DNA of 64,000 nucleotides from Actinomycetes bacterium (GTDB lineage Bacteria; Bacillota; Sulfobacillia; Sulfobacillales; JAIMBI01). Position 1 is the first letter of the stretch. Every line of letters starts with the position of its first letter. A program made the position numbers and the translations under genes. The stretch lies in the NCBI GenBank assembly GCA_023565505.1, contig JAIMBI010000020.1, positions 1 through 64,000 of the forward strand, written 5' to 3'. Below are positions 49,101-56,047 of the stretch, one piece after another. The notes beneath the pieces are model-generated. The model was not told the DNA's origin. It saw only the letters and a list, made by a program, of their open reading frames with translations, and searched no databases.

Positions 49101-49790
49101 GAAGCCCGCATCCGGGCGGCGCTGCTGGCCGCGGGCGTCGAAGCCAGCGTGGGGAGCGCCCGCCAAGAGCCGGGCGAGTCATTGGCCGCGGCGGTCGCCC
49201 GGGCGGACGCCGCCATGTACGCCGACAAGCGGCAACGCAAGGGGGAACTGGCCGATGCCGCGGAACCGACGGATCCGGCGGCCGCCGACCCCGCGTCTCC
49301 TGCCGATGCCATTCCGCCGCCGACTGTCCCGCGCACCCCGTCGCCGGATCCGGCCGACGGGCCGGCCCTCTGGGAGCCGACGGATCCCCGGCAGGCCGCC
49401 TGCCGGCGCTATGGCTGGACCCCGGACCAGATGCGACAGTGGGCGGCCGCCGCCGGCGCGACCCCGGAGGAGGTGCGAGAGGCGGCGGCGTGGCTGCTCC
49501 GCAATAAGGTCCCGCCCCACCAGGGCGCGGCGCAGGCCCGGTTCCGCCGGGTGCTGGCGCTGAAGGCCGAGGACCGCCGACTGCGGCCCTTGGCCGAGCG
49601 GCTGGGCGCCGACCTCGGGGCCCTGCGCGAGGCGCTGTGGGCGGCCGAGGCGTCGGTCGACGAGGTCCTGGCGGTCGCCGCCGCGCATCCCGAGGTGACC
49701 ACTATGGACAGGCTGATGTCCCTCGTTCACCCCCCTGCCGGCGGTCGCCAGCGGTCCCGCGCGGTCACACGCGGGCGTGAGCGGTCATGA
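46125..49790 (+). CDS. VirD4/TraG-type coupling ATPase fused to a GGDEF diguanylate cyclase
   Basis: The 1221-residue protein has two N-terminal membrane helices (about 8-26 and 46-85) and an ATPase core with Walker A GSQGAGKTT (about 410-418), Walker B SLILDEAQNF (about 671-680) and the QNLIVHQFELVDEAKLFMQR segment typical of TraG/TraD-like proteins. After a Pro/Ala linker comes a GGDEF domain (about 890-1045): DKLTGLYGQNVW, CDLDGLKPINDTQGHAAGD, VRAGGDEFAVL (about 970-980) and ADAAMYADKRQRK. The cyclase motif is intact; the RXXD inhibitory site is not visible. A helical C-terminal region (about 1080-1221) follows. It should recruit DNA substrate to the channel and may make cyclic di-GMP there. 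Confidence 0.85.
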   Translation: MNHEVPRTSWVLWAVALFGLVLWLSHGGKAAPPAGGGRPAPAPPVSGVLAATLAHVLAALLWALAALLLLALLVAAVRLALRRRRALAMRVDEIILGPDDTATPYEVMSALDAIHGQLLTRYGSAALGQVSWTFEIVRDADGGVHFLLAAPFGWLDAIEDIWRSKYTNLRFRPWRETPRPWPVAQQIVLAKPWWHATETQKDYQNSVVETLVQALDRADGAVHLQYHLTPLPVEPLHAQLRHRIRQMEYGARAQQQADPAMPGVGYAESQVVKDSLQLYGKAAFRTEIRLAADTWADMQRAYGAIQEAGGENRFRAATVVLGKGLWTRWFWARMPSLVLFRACLLFSFPLATLIHLPTARLRVNSLQRALVRRGPAPRPIPRDPALAILRDETGPVGIPEGDRKYNLLLVGSQGAGKTTDLLNVVKVDSRWTAPGADGRPVYAKALVLLDIGKDTAHRALGIIPPGREVIWFDPADPACPWGINPLLADVEASGLADHVLEGLTAVFGDEAIRARSREFLGNAILAVREVLGDQADFTHVYRLLTDETFRQYVAEHVQDAHQRRYWQQVIPQTLQVNPRFFEEGLAAPRNKLDEVLRNPRIRAVLEAGPGRRLIDFRAIIARRQILVANLDKARLGTTGARLVGILLLTMLWHALEAQTAVPEAERVPVSLILDEAQNFISDGFLDLLAEGRAYGVQVTLAVRFLQEIASEKVILGLQALAQNLIVHQFELVDEAKLFMQRFMRVWANMVTTADESQDAINFGADDFMRLPKFWAVCRFMVGGTPQPAFLAQTIPWETAYDAAARQAHLARQPQWTPPPEPVGKSAPAEDVKQTAEPEPARTVGSPGPDAEAERAPTPARAGSPLSGADLPGAAPGVGPPGLPDVLTLLLGPEGAAALLAFARDKLTGLYGQNVWHQLLAQDLTACAVVICDLDGLKPINDTQGHAAGDAYLQRAARALAQAVGSGGLAVRAGGDEFAVLARGLSPGELAGLEARIRAALLAAGVEASVGSARQEPGESLAAAVARADAAMYADKRQRKGELADAAEPTDPAAADPASPADAIPPPTVPRTPSPDPADGPALWEPTDPRQAACRRYGWTPDQMRQWAAAAGATPEEVREAAAWLLRNKVPPHQGAAQARFRRVLALKAEDRRLRPLAERLGADLGALREALWAAEASVDEVLAVAAAHPEVTTMDRLMSLVHPPAGGRQRSRAVTRGRERS
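49741..49790. repeat. 10-bp-phased GCGGTCNNNN array, 5 units, inside the coupling-protein 3' end
   Basis: Five successive 10-mers begin GCGGTC (the fourth reads GCGGGC) at 49741, 49751, 49761, 49771 and 49781. Because 10 is not a multiple of three, the repeat is not explained by the encoded peptide. It lies 90 bp upstream of the Replic_Relax gene. Confidence 0.7.
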
Positions 49791-49880
49791 TCTCACGGCG
49801 AAATCCCATCGAGATCACCAGAAAAGGTCGAACAAGCTGCAAACAGGCCCGAACAGGCCGGAAATGGAGGTCAGAGACAC

Positions 49881-50852
49881 GTGACGACCGGACTTCCCGC
49901 TCTCCAGCGGCGCGGATTATGGGACATTGTGGACGATCCGCCGTTTACGCTCGCCGAGCTCGAAGCCGGCATCGCGGCCATCCAGTTCCGGCTGACGCTG
50001 CCGCAGGACGTTCAGCGACTGGGCCTGCTGTTCGATTACAACTTCCTCACCGCGCGGCAATGGGTGCAGTTGGGGGAGTGGACGAGTCTCAAGCGCGCCT
50101 ATCGTCGATTACACTTGTACCTCCACACGGGGCTGGTGGGGCGACGGCGGATCCCCTACTGGGGGAAGCGGCACCGCGCCCGGGAATACGCCTACGGGCT
50201 GACGGCGTTCGGACTGGAGTTCCTCCGCCAAAAGGAGTGGCCGGGTACGGAGACCCTGCCGGCCGGGTGGTTGCCCCCGTTGGAGCGCGGGAGCCTCCGG
50301 AACAACCCGGAACACGACGTGGCGGTCGCCGATCTGTGCCTCGGCATCTTGGACTACCTGGGCCGGCGCTATCACGCCGAGTGGTTCGGGGCGCGGGAGG
50401 CTGTGGAGGTGGTGAGCCCCGGGGACGGCGGCGGGCCGCGGCGCATGGTCAGCCCGGACGCGGCGCTGTACATCACGGGGCCGAACGGCACCCGCGTGCT
50501 GCTGCTCATTGAGTATGAACGCACGGCCCATCCCGAGAAGGTGACCCGCCGTTTGCAGCAGTACGCAACCTACTTTACGAATCAGCCCTGGCGTCGGAAG
50601 TACGGGGGGCTGACCGCCCAGCCGTTCGTCGTATGGTCGGTGTCGGCCACGGCCGACCAACGGCGGTACTGGGCCGACCCGTACGCGCACGTAAAGGAAC
50701 TGGGGGGCGCTTACCCGATCCTGTATCGCCGCGTTTGGCTGCTGAGCGAGAGTAGCTGGCGAAGCGGTCTGTACACGCTGGAATCCGTGGAACCGGGTCA
50801 TAAGACCCTGGGCCTGCACGAGCTGATTGACGGCGCGGCGCTCCGTGAGTAG
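49881..50852 (+). CDS. Replic_Relax family plasmid replication/mobilisation protein
   Basis: From GTG 49881 (GGAGGT ten bases upstream) the 323-residue protein has an N-terminal winged-helix-like part (LLFDYNFLTARQWVQL, then RRLHLYLHTGLVGRR) and the typical second half of the Replic_Relax family: NNPEHDVAVADLCLGIL, DAALYI and LLLIEYERTAHPEKVTRRLQ with QYATYF. Members occur next to FtsK/TraG genes on Gram-positive plasmids and ICEs and are linked to replication or relaxation at the origin. Phased repeats on both sides of the gene are probable binding sites. Confidence 0.75.
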   Translation: MTTGLPALQRRGLWDIVDDPPFTLAELEAGIAAIQFRLTLPQDVQRLGLLFDYNFLTARQWVQLGEWTSLKRAYRRLHLYLHTGLVGRRRIPYWGKRHRAREYAYGLTAFGLEFLRQKEWPGTETLPAGWLPPLERGSLRNNPEHDVAVADLCLGILDYLGRRYHAEWFGAREAVEVVSPGDGGGPRRMVSPDAALYITGPNGTRVLLLIEYERTAHPEKVTRRLQQYATYFTNQPWRRKYGGLTAQPFVVWSVSATADQRRYWADPYAHVKELGGAYPILYRRVWLLSESSWRSGLYTLESVEPGHKTLGLHELIDGAALRE

Positions 50853-50877
50853 GAGCGCCGGACTGTCGCCCCTTTGC

Positions 50878-50933
50878 GCGGTCAGGAGCGGTCACACGCA
50901 GTCACACAAGCGGTTGCGAGAAAGCGATCACGT
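50878..50933. repeat. GCGGTC array, 5 units, downstream of the Replic_Relax gene
   Basis: GCGGTCAGGA, GCGGTCACAC and GCAGTCACAC begin 10 bp apart at 50878, 50888 and 50898. Looser units follow at 50910 (GCGGTTGCGA) and 50924 (GCGATCACGT). It mirrors the array at 49741-49790 across the gene. Confidence 0.55.
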
Positions 50934-51062
50934 CATGCGCTTCGCGGAATAAGCCCGAAAAAGGTGTGACAGCAGCGGAATCTGCCCACCATCCCTAGCG
51001 GCGTGTTTCCGGCGCGGGCGGTGACGGCGGCCAAGTCCCGGTCTGGTTCCGTCCCGCGACTA

Positions 51063-51146
51063 CACTCCCGCAAGCACACTACCAAGAAGACACTGGCGGG
51101 AATACACTCCGGCGAGCGCACTCCCAAGAAGACACTGGCGGGAATA
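51063..51146. repeat. 42-bp tandem repeat, 2 copies
   Basis: CCAAGAAGACACTGGCGGGA plus ATA occurs at 51082-51104 and 51124-51146, embedded in 42-bp units sharing CACTCC at their starts. A third degenerate part (ACTCCCGCGACTA) follows. A minus-strand frame through it repeats a 14-residue peptide (FPPVSSWECAR) but does not look like a gene. Confidence 0.6.
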
Positions 51147-52563
51147 TACTCCCGCGACTAACCTGGTTGGCTCCCGCGACGTGGCTGACTTGATAGCCGG
51201 ACGCTCCCACGAAGACACTACCGAGACCCAAGTGCTCGTCGAGAAAAACCCGCAAATCCTTGTCGCGCCAACGATGGCGGGTTACTCTGCGAATCCGCCC
51301 CAACACTTCCTCGACCGCCCTTGGGCGGTGGAGACGGTGGGGGGCGCGGGGGGTTCATCGAGACCGGATGGAGGATCCCCAGGGAACCGGGTGGAGTCGA
51401 GGTTCCGAGGGGAGCCGGTGAGGGGCCGGGGTGTGTGGGAGAGATGGTCCGGTACAGGGGTCGGTGTTTCCGGGTGTGTGGGGGGGTGATCGTCGGACGG
51501 GGAGCGGAGCAGCTGGCGGGGGAGAACTGGAGCGGGCAATCGCGGATCGCGCGGGGGCGTGTTGGCGGTAGGCTGTCGCGGATCCGATGGGGGGGGGGCG
51601 GACAGTCCGAGACGGAGGTTGCGGTGGGCGCGGGCCGACGGCCTCCGCTTTCCGGTGGCTCCGGCCTGGCCCGCGCGGCGATGGCCCGGCGGATGGGCTG
51701 TGACCCGTGGGGTGGGGTGTCGGCGGCCGGGGACCCGCCGCTGGCGCGGCCCCCGGCCGGGCGGCCTGTGGCCGCCGGGCGCGACCCGCCGGGTTCTGTA
51801 GTAGGGAGGAGGCGGTGTCGGTAACCGTCCCGGCGTGAGCCGGGGCGGTCTTTTTCGTTTTGCGGCGCGGGGGGCCGGAGCCGGAGCGGGCCCGGCGGCG
51901 TCGGCAGCCGGCCGCCGCGGCGCTCCCGGGCTGTTTCGGGTCCTGCGCCGGCGGGCGGCATCCCGCCCCCGTTGCCCGAGGCTCTCCCGCGGACCTCACG
52001 CTGTCTTTCGTTTGCGCGGGCTGGTCCCCGCCTCGGGTCCCGGTGGCCCGCTCGGGGCCGGGGCATCCTGGCCGTCCGTCCGTCTGGCGGGGCAAGGGCC
52101 GGATCGGCCGTGAGCATAACGGGGCCTCCCCGCGCCGGCTAGGCTCGGCCTGCGGGCCTCGCCAAGCCGGCTGGCGGGTCCCCCCCATTATCCCTCCCGG
52201 CCGCTCCTGGCGCGGCGCGCCCCCTTGCCCCGCGCCGTCCGGCCGGCCGTGCCCCGGCTGTCCCGAGCGGGCTTCCCCCGGGACCCCGCTCCGGCGGGGA
52301 CCCGGCCCCCGCGCTCCTTGACAACTGTATCGGTTCCGCCCTCAGTACCTCGGGCCACGGGCTGCGAATGCCACGACCCGCCGACGCGACGACCCGGCAC
52401 AGCCGGCGAGCGCCCCCGGCGGCGAGCCAGTCACGGGCAGGGGAGGAGGCGGACGGCGCCGGGGTTCCGCGACCGGCGCCGCGAAGGGCATCGGCCGAAC
52501 CGCGGTCAGCTTTCCCCGTTTGCCTCGTCACGAACGGGATGGCTCCCCTGAGGAGGTGTGGCC
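51147..52563. other. gene-free region with strong G-to-C strand switch
   Basis: I find no convincing gene in this stretch. Its plus strand is very rich in G runs from about 51320 to 51840 (for example GGTGGGGGGCGCGGGGGG near 51340) and turns C-rich from about 52000 to 52400. The turning point follows a strong terminator at 51824-51861. A TTGACA lies at 52318 without a clear -10. Long Pro-rich minus-strand frames here are composition artefacts. The region may hold an origin or an untranslated RNA. Confidence 0.45.
51824..51861 (+). terminator. strong intrinsic terminator in the gene-free region
   Basis: ACCGTCCCGGC pairs with GCCGGGGCGGT (one G-U pair) around a GTGA loop and is followed by CTTTTTCGTTTT. 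It is the best T-tract terminator in the window, although no protein gene ends before it, which implies a transcript from the G-rich segment upstream. Confidence 0.75.
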
Positions 52564-53178
52564 ATGCGTGCTGACCCGTACATCATGCTGCTCGCCGACG
52601 GCCGCGCCGCGGCGTTCCTGCCCGGCTGGCGGCACGGGAAGGTGTTCCCGGACGCCGACGCGGCCCGCGCGTTCATCCAGGACCGGCTGTCCCAACCCGG
52701 CCGCCCGTACCGCGGCGTCATCGGCGTATGCACCGCGCCCGTGACCCGGCGGGTGCCGCCCGCACCCGTCCGACCCGACCCGCGCGGCCAGCGCGTCCAG
52801 GAGCGCGCGGCCGGCACGGCGCGGCGCGACCCGGAGTGGACGGGCCGGCCGGCCGGCGCGTACGACCCGCCGGACGACGCCACCCGCGCTCGCTGGGCCC
52901 TGCCGCAGGAGCGGCGGCGCGCCCGCGCCCTCGCCTACGCCGGGACGCTCACCGCCGACGGCGGCGACCCCCGGGCGGCCCGGCGCCCGTACCTGCAATA
53001 CCTGCCGGATGGCCGGGTGGCGGCCTGCTGGCCCACCCGGGACGGCGTGCTGCGGCGTGTGCTCCCGGACGAGAAGGCGGCCCTCCGGTGGCTCGCCCAG
53101 GCCGCCGCCGACCTGGGCGAGACCCTCACGGGCCCCGTCGAGGTCCGGCCCGCCGTCATCCGCGCCGCGGCCCGCTGA
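52564..53178 (+). CDS. protein with two copies of a short domain, unknown function
   Basis: ATG 52564 has GAGGAGGTG upstream. The 204-residue product repeats a unit: YIMLLADGRAAAFLPGWRHG followed by DADAARAFIQD near the N-terminus, and YLQYLPDGRVAACWPTRDGV followed by DEKAALRWLAQ near residue 140. The linker is Arg/Pro-rich. Not recognised; the repeat suggests two similar beta-alpha domains. It heads the operon of small genes that follows. Confidence 0.6.
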   Translation: MRADPYIMLLADGRAAAFLPGWRHGKVFPDADAARAFIQDRLSQPGRPYRGVIGVCTAPVTRRVPPAPVRPDPRGQRVQERAAGTARRDPEWTGRPAGAYDPPDDATRARWALPQERRRARALAYAGTLTADGGDPRAARRPYLQYLPDGRVAACWPTRDGVLRRVLPDEKAALRWLAQAAADLGETLTGPVEVRPAVIRAAAR

Positions 53179-53184
53179 GCCGCA

Positions 53185-53222
53185 AAACACGGCGCCCGGT
53201 GCTCGCAACACCGGACGCCGTC
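53185..53222 (+). terminator. imperfect hairpin between small genes
   Basis: ACGGCGCCCGGTG and CACCGGACGCCGT pair with one mismatch around a 7-base loop, without a T tract. Probably a transcript stability or attenuation element. Confidence 0.35.
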
Positions 53223-53246
53223 ACCCCACCAGGAGGTGCTTCGCAC

Positions 53247-53462
53247 ATGACCAGCTTCGCACAACCGCGTCCCGCTGTCCAGCCGCTCGACGTGCCGGCG
53301 CTCTACCGGACGGTGGCCCGGGCGCGGGGCGCGCGGCTCCGCGCGCTCCTCGACGCGGCGGCCGACGTCGCGCGGGGGAGCGCCGACCGGCGGCTGCAGG
53401 ATCTGGCCGCCGCCGTGCTGGACGCCGCGCGCACGGTGCACCCGGAGGCGATGCGGTCATGA
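53247..53462 (+). CDS. 71-residue helical protein, unknown
   Basis: AGGAGGTG precedes ATG 53247. The product is Ala/Arg-rich and helical (VARARGARLRALLDAAADVA). The stop overlaps the next start (ATGA). No family recognised. Confidence 0.5.
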   Translation: MTSFAQPRPAVQPLDVPALYRTVARARGARLRALLDAAADVARGSADRRLQDLAAAVLDAARTVHPEAMRS

Positions 53463-53599
53463 CCGCCGCCGTCGTCGGGTCCGTCGCGACCGTCCTGTCG
53501 GCCGTCGCTGGGCCGGGTCTCCTCGTCCTGGCCGCGGTGGTCATCGGCCGTCTGCTGTGGGCTTTGTTGGTCGACCTTGGGGCGGCGCGGCCCCGCTGA
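53459..53599 (+). CDS. 46-residue single-TM protein
   Basis: The ATG overlaps the previous stop. One hydrophobic helix (about 15-38, VAGPGLLVLAAVVIGRLLWA) makes up most of the peptide. It is coupled to the gene before it and lies ahead of ssb. Function unknown. Confidence 0.5.
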   Translation: MTAAVVGSVATVLSAVAGPGLLVLAAVVIGRLLWALLVDLGAARPR

Positions 53600-53619
53600 T
53601 CCGCGCCAGGAGGGATGAC

Positions 53620-53997
53620 ATGAACCGCGTGTGGCTCATCGGCCGGCTGACCCAAGACCCGGACCTGCGCCTGACCCCGGACGGGACGGCCGTCACCCGC
53701 TTCACGCTCGCCGTGGACCGGCGGCCCGGGCCGGACGGCCAGCGCACGGCCGACTTCATCGACTGCGTGGCGTGGCGCAAGCTCGCGGAGATCGTCGCCG
53801 ACCACCTGCGGAAGGGGCGGCTCGTCGCTGTCCAGGGCCGGCTCCAGATCCGGACCTACGAGACCCAGGACGGCCAAAAACGGCGTGCGGCCGAGGTCGT
53901 CGCGGAGACCGTCGAGTTCCTGCCCGATGGCCGGAAGGCGTCCTCCGACGCAGCCGGCGCCGAGGCCGAGGCCGAGCCGGAGTCCGTCCCGTTCTGA
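53620..53997 (+). CDS. ssb: single-stranded DNA-binding protein
   Basis: The 125-residue protein has the OB-fold start MNRVWLIGRLTQDPDLRLTP, VTRFTLAVDR, DFIDCVAWRKLAE and GRLVAVQGRLQIR, all typical SSB motifs, and a short acidic tail ending EPESVPF in place of the usual DDDIPF. It is somewhat short. Plasmid SSBs protect the transferred strand and often lie in leading regions. Confidence 0.95.
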   Translation: MNRVWLIGRLTQDPDLRLTPDGTAVTRFTLAVDRRPGPDGQRTADFIDCVAWRKLAEIVADHLRKGRLVAVQGRLQIRTYETQDGQKRRAAEVVAETVEFLPDGRKASSDAAGAEAEAEPESVPF

Positions 53998-54012
53998 GAA
54001 GGGAGGATGCCT

Positions 54013-54609
54013 GTGACGCTCCCCGCCTACGCCCGCCGGGGCTGGGCCCTCCGCCCGGTCCCGCCGGGCATCGCCGTCTTCCGGCAGGGCCGCCGGGTCG
54101 CCGCCACCGGCGACCTCGGGGCGCTCCTCGCCGCTCTGGGCCCGGCGGCGCCCGACACCGAGCGCGTCGGGATGCTCGCGGCCCACTGCCTCGGGGCCGT
54201 CCCGCCCGCGCCGGCGCCGGCCCGGCCGGTCGCCTACGTCTGCTCGCCCTACGCCCCCCGGCCGGGGGAGACCGTCGCCCAGCACACGCTCTGGGCGCAG
54301 GCCGTCGCGCGGCTCGCCTACGACGAGGGTTTCTGGCCCTGCGCGCCGCACCTGTACGCACCGCAATGGCTCGACGACGCGGACCCCGCGGAGCGCGCGG
54401 ACGGGCTTCGGTGGGGCCTCGCCCAGCTCCGGGGCGCCGCCGTCGTCTACGTGTTCACCCCCGACGGCCGCCCGAGTCCCGGGATGGCCGCCGAGCTCGA
54501 CCAGGCCGCCGAGCTGGACCTGCCGCTGCGCCTCGTGACCTACGCGGAGGTCGCCGCGAGCGCCGGCCGGCTCCCAGGCTGGGCGGCCCTCACGCGGAAA
54601 GGGGCGTGA
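54013..54609 (+). CDS. DUF4406-like protein (deoxyribosyltransferase fold)
   Basis: GTG 54013 has GGGAGG six bases upstream; ATG 54007 abuts the SD. After about 70 unassigned residues comes YVCSPYAPR, HTLWAQAVARLAYDEGFWPC, PHLYAPQWLDD and VYVFTPDGRPSPGMAAELDQ, matching phage DUF4406/deoxyribosyltransferase-like proteins that handle nucleotides. The catalytic role is unproven. Confidence 0.65.
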   Translation: MTLPAYARRGWALRPVPPGIAVFRQGRRVAATGDLGALLAALGPAAPDTERVGMLAAHCLGAVPPAPAPARPVAYVCSPYAPRPGETVAQHTLWAQAVARLAYDEGFWPCAPHLYAPQWLDDADPAERADGLRWGLAQLRGAAVVYVFTPDGRPSPGMAAELDQAAELDLPLRLVTYAEVAASAGRLPGWAALTRKGA

Positions 54610-54612
54610 GTC

Positions 54613-55086
54613 ATGGGCGCGGATGCCTACACCGTCCTGACCTGCCCCACGTGGGCCCTCGACGTGCCCGCGATCCGCGACGCCCTGGCCGCCGAGGCCC
54701 CCGAGCGCGTGACGGCCGAGCCGGACGGCACCACCACCGTCGCCGGGACGACCGTTGACGGCACCTTCGCGGCCCTGGAGGCCGCGCTGGCGGCAGCGGC
54801 CATCGCCTTCGACCGCTGGACCGAGGACCCCGGCACCGGCGCGTGGGACACGTGCGTCCGCCGGATCTTCCGGCCCCCCGGGCCGGCGGGTCCCGGCTGC
54901 GACGTCACCATCCCCGTCACCCGCGCCAACGTGCCCTGCCTGCGCCTGGACCAGTGGGACGCGCTGGCGGCTGTCCCCCAGGGGCCGATCACGTGGGCCG
55001 ACGTCCAGCACGCGCTCGGCCTCGACCAACCGGCCGTCGCCGACTGGGCCCGGGCGCACTGCCCGGCCTCCCGCGAAAGGAGCTGA
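54613..55086 (+). CDS. 157-residue protein of unknown function
   Basis: Starts three bases after the previous stop. The product has TCPTWALDVPAIRDAL, TTVAGTTVDGTFAALEA and CDVTIPVTRANVPCLRLDQW. Not recognised. The stop overlaps the next start. Confidence 0.5.
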   Translation: MGADAYTVLTCPTWALDVPAIRDALAAEAPERVTAEPDGTTTVAGTTVDGTFAALEAALAAAAIAFDRWTEDPGTGAWDTCVRRIFRPPGPAGPGCDVTIPVTRANVPCLRLDQWDALAAVPQGPITWADVQHALGLDQPAVADWARAHCPASRERS

Positions 55087-56015
55087 TGTCCATGCCCGCC
55101 AACGTCGAAACCATGTTCTACACCGGCGAGACCCCCTGGCACCGCCTCGGGACCTACGTGGCCGACGCCCCCGACTCCGAGGCCGCCCTGGTGGCCGCGG
55201 GCCTCGCCTGGGCCGTGGAGGCCGAGCCCGTCTACACCGCCGAGGGCTTCGAGATCCCCGGCTACCGCGTCAACCGCCGCGTCACGGACGGGGCCGTTCT
55301 GGGCGTCGTCACGGACGCCTACCGGATCGTCCAGAACCGGGAGGCGTTCGCCTTCGCCGACGCGCTCCTGGGCGAAGGGGCCCGCTTCGAGACGGCCGGG
55401 AGCCTGGCCGGCGGCCGGCGCGTGTGGCTCACCACGCGGCTGCCGGAAGACTTCCGGGTGCTCGGCGACCCCACGACCGTGTACCTCACCATCACCAACG
55501 GGCACGACGGCCGGCACGCCTTCCAGGCGGTGGTCTCGCCGGTGCGCGTCGTGTGCCAGAACACCCTCACCCTCGCGCTGGCCCGCACCCGGCGCACCTG
55601 GTCCGTCATCCACACGGCGCGCGTGGCCGACCATCTCCAAGCCGCGCGGGACGCGCTGGCGCTCACGGCCGGGTACCTGAAGGCCCTCGACCGCGCAGCG
55701 GCGGACCTCGCCGCGAAGCCGCTCACCCTGGCGGAGTGGCACGACCTGGTGGACGGCACGCTGGTGCCGCGGCCCGCACCGGGCGAGCGGGAGCGGCCGT
55801 CGACGGCGGCCTTCCGCGAGACGCTGCGCGCCGCGTTCGACCGGCCCGACCACGCGGCGTTCGCCCGCACCGGCTGGGCCGCGGTCAACGCCGTGGCCTG
55901 GGCCGTCAGCCACCGGCCCGCCACGGGGCGGAGCCCCGAGCGGCCGATGGTCGCGTTCCTCGACGGCGACGCGCTCTTCGGCAAGGTGCTCGACGCCCTG
56001 GGCGCGGGGGTCTGA
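55086..56015 (+). CDS. DUF932 (phage/plasmid-like TIGR03299) protein
   Basis: The 309-residue protein has METMFYTGETPWHRLGT-like N-terminal sequence, VTDAYRIVQNREAFAFADAL, RRVWLTTRLPEDF, TNGHDGRHAFQAVVSPVRVV and CQNTLTLALA, the core of the DUF932 family found on plasmids and phages. AAAGGAG lies upstream; ATG 55092 is an alternative start. The biochemical role of the family is not settled. Confidence 0.85.
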   Translation: MSMPANVETMFYTGETPWHRLGTYVADAPDSEAALVAAGLAWAVEAEPVYTAEGFEIPGYRVNRRVTDGAVLGVVTDAYRIVQNREAFAFADALLGEGARFETAGSLAGGRRVWLTTRLPEDFRVLGDPTTVYLTITNGHDGRHAFQAVVSPVRVVCQNTLTLALARTRRTWSVIHTARVADHLQAARDALALTAGYLKALDRAAADLAAKPLTLAEWHDLVDGTLVPRPAPGERERPSTAAFRETLRAAFDRPDHAAFARTGWAAVNAVAWAVSHRPATGRSPERPMVAFLDGDALFGKVLDALGAGV

Positions 56016-56047
56016 CCCCGCGCCCCATCGCTCAGGAGGTGATCTCG

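Noticed and set aside
51181-51489. Plus-strand 102-codon frame MADLIAGRSHEDT...
   Set aside because: The first part looks slightly coding but there is no SD and the second half is made by G runs. Not convincing as a gene.
51218-52188. Minus-strand frames of 277-299 codons in the gene-free region
   Set aside because: They are Pro/Arg/Ser-rich in a C-rich strand, lack an SD and any recognisable domain, and two frames are open at once, which points to base composition.
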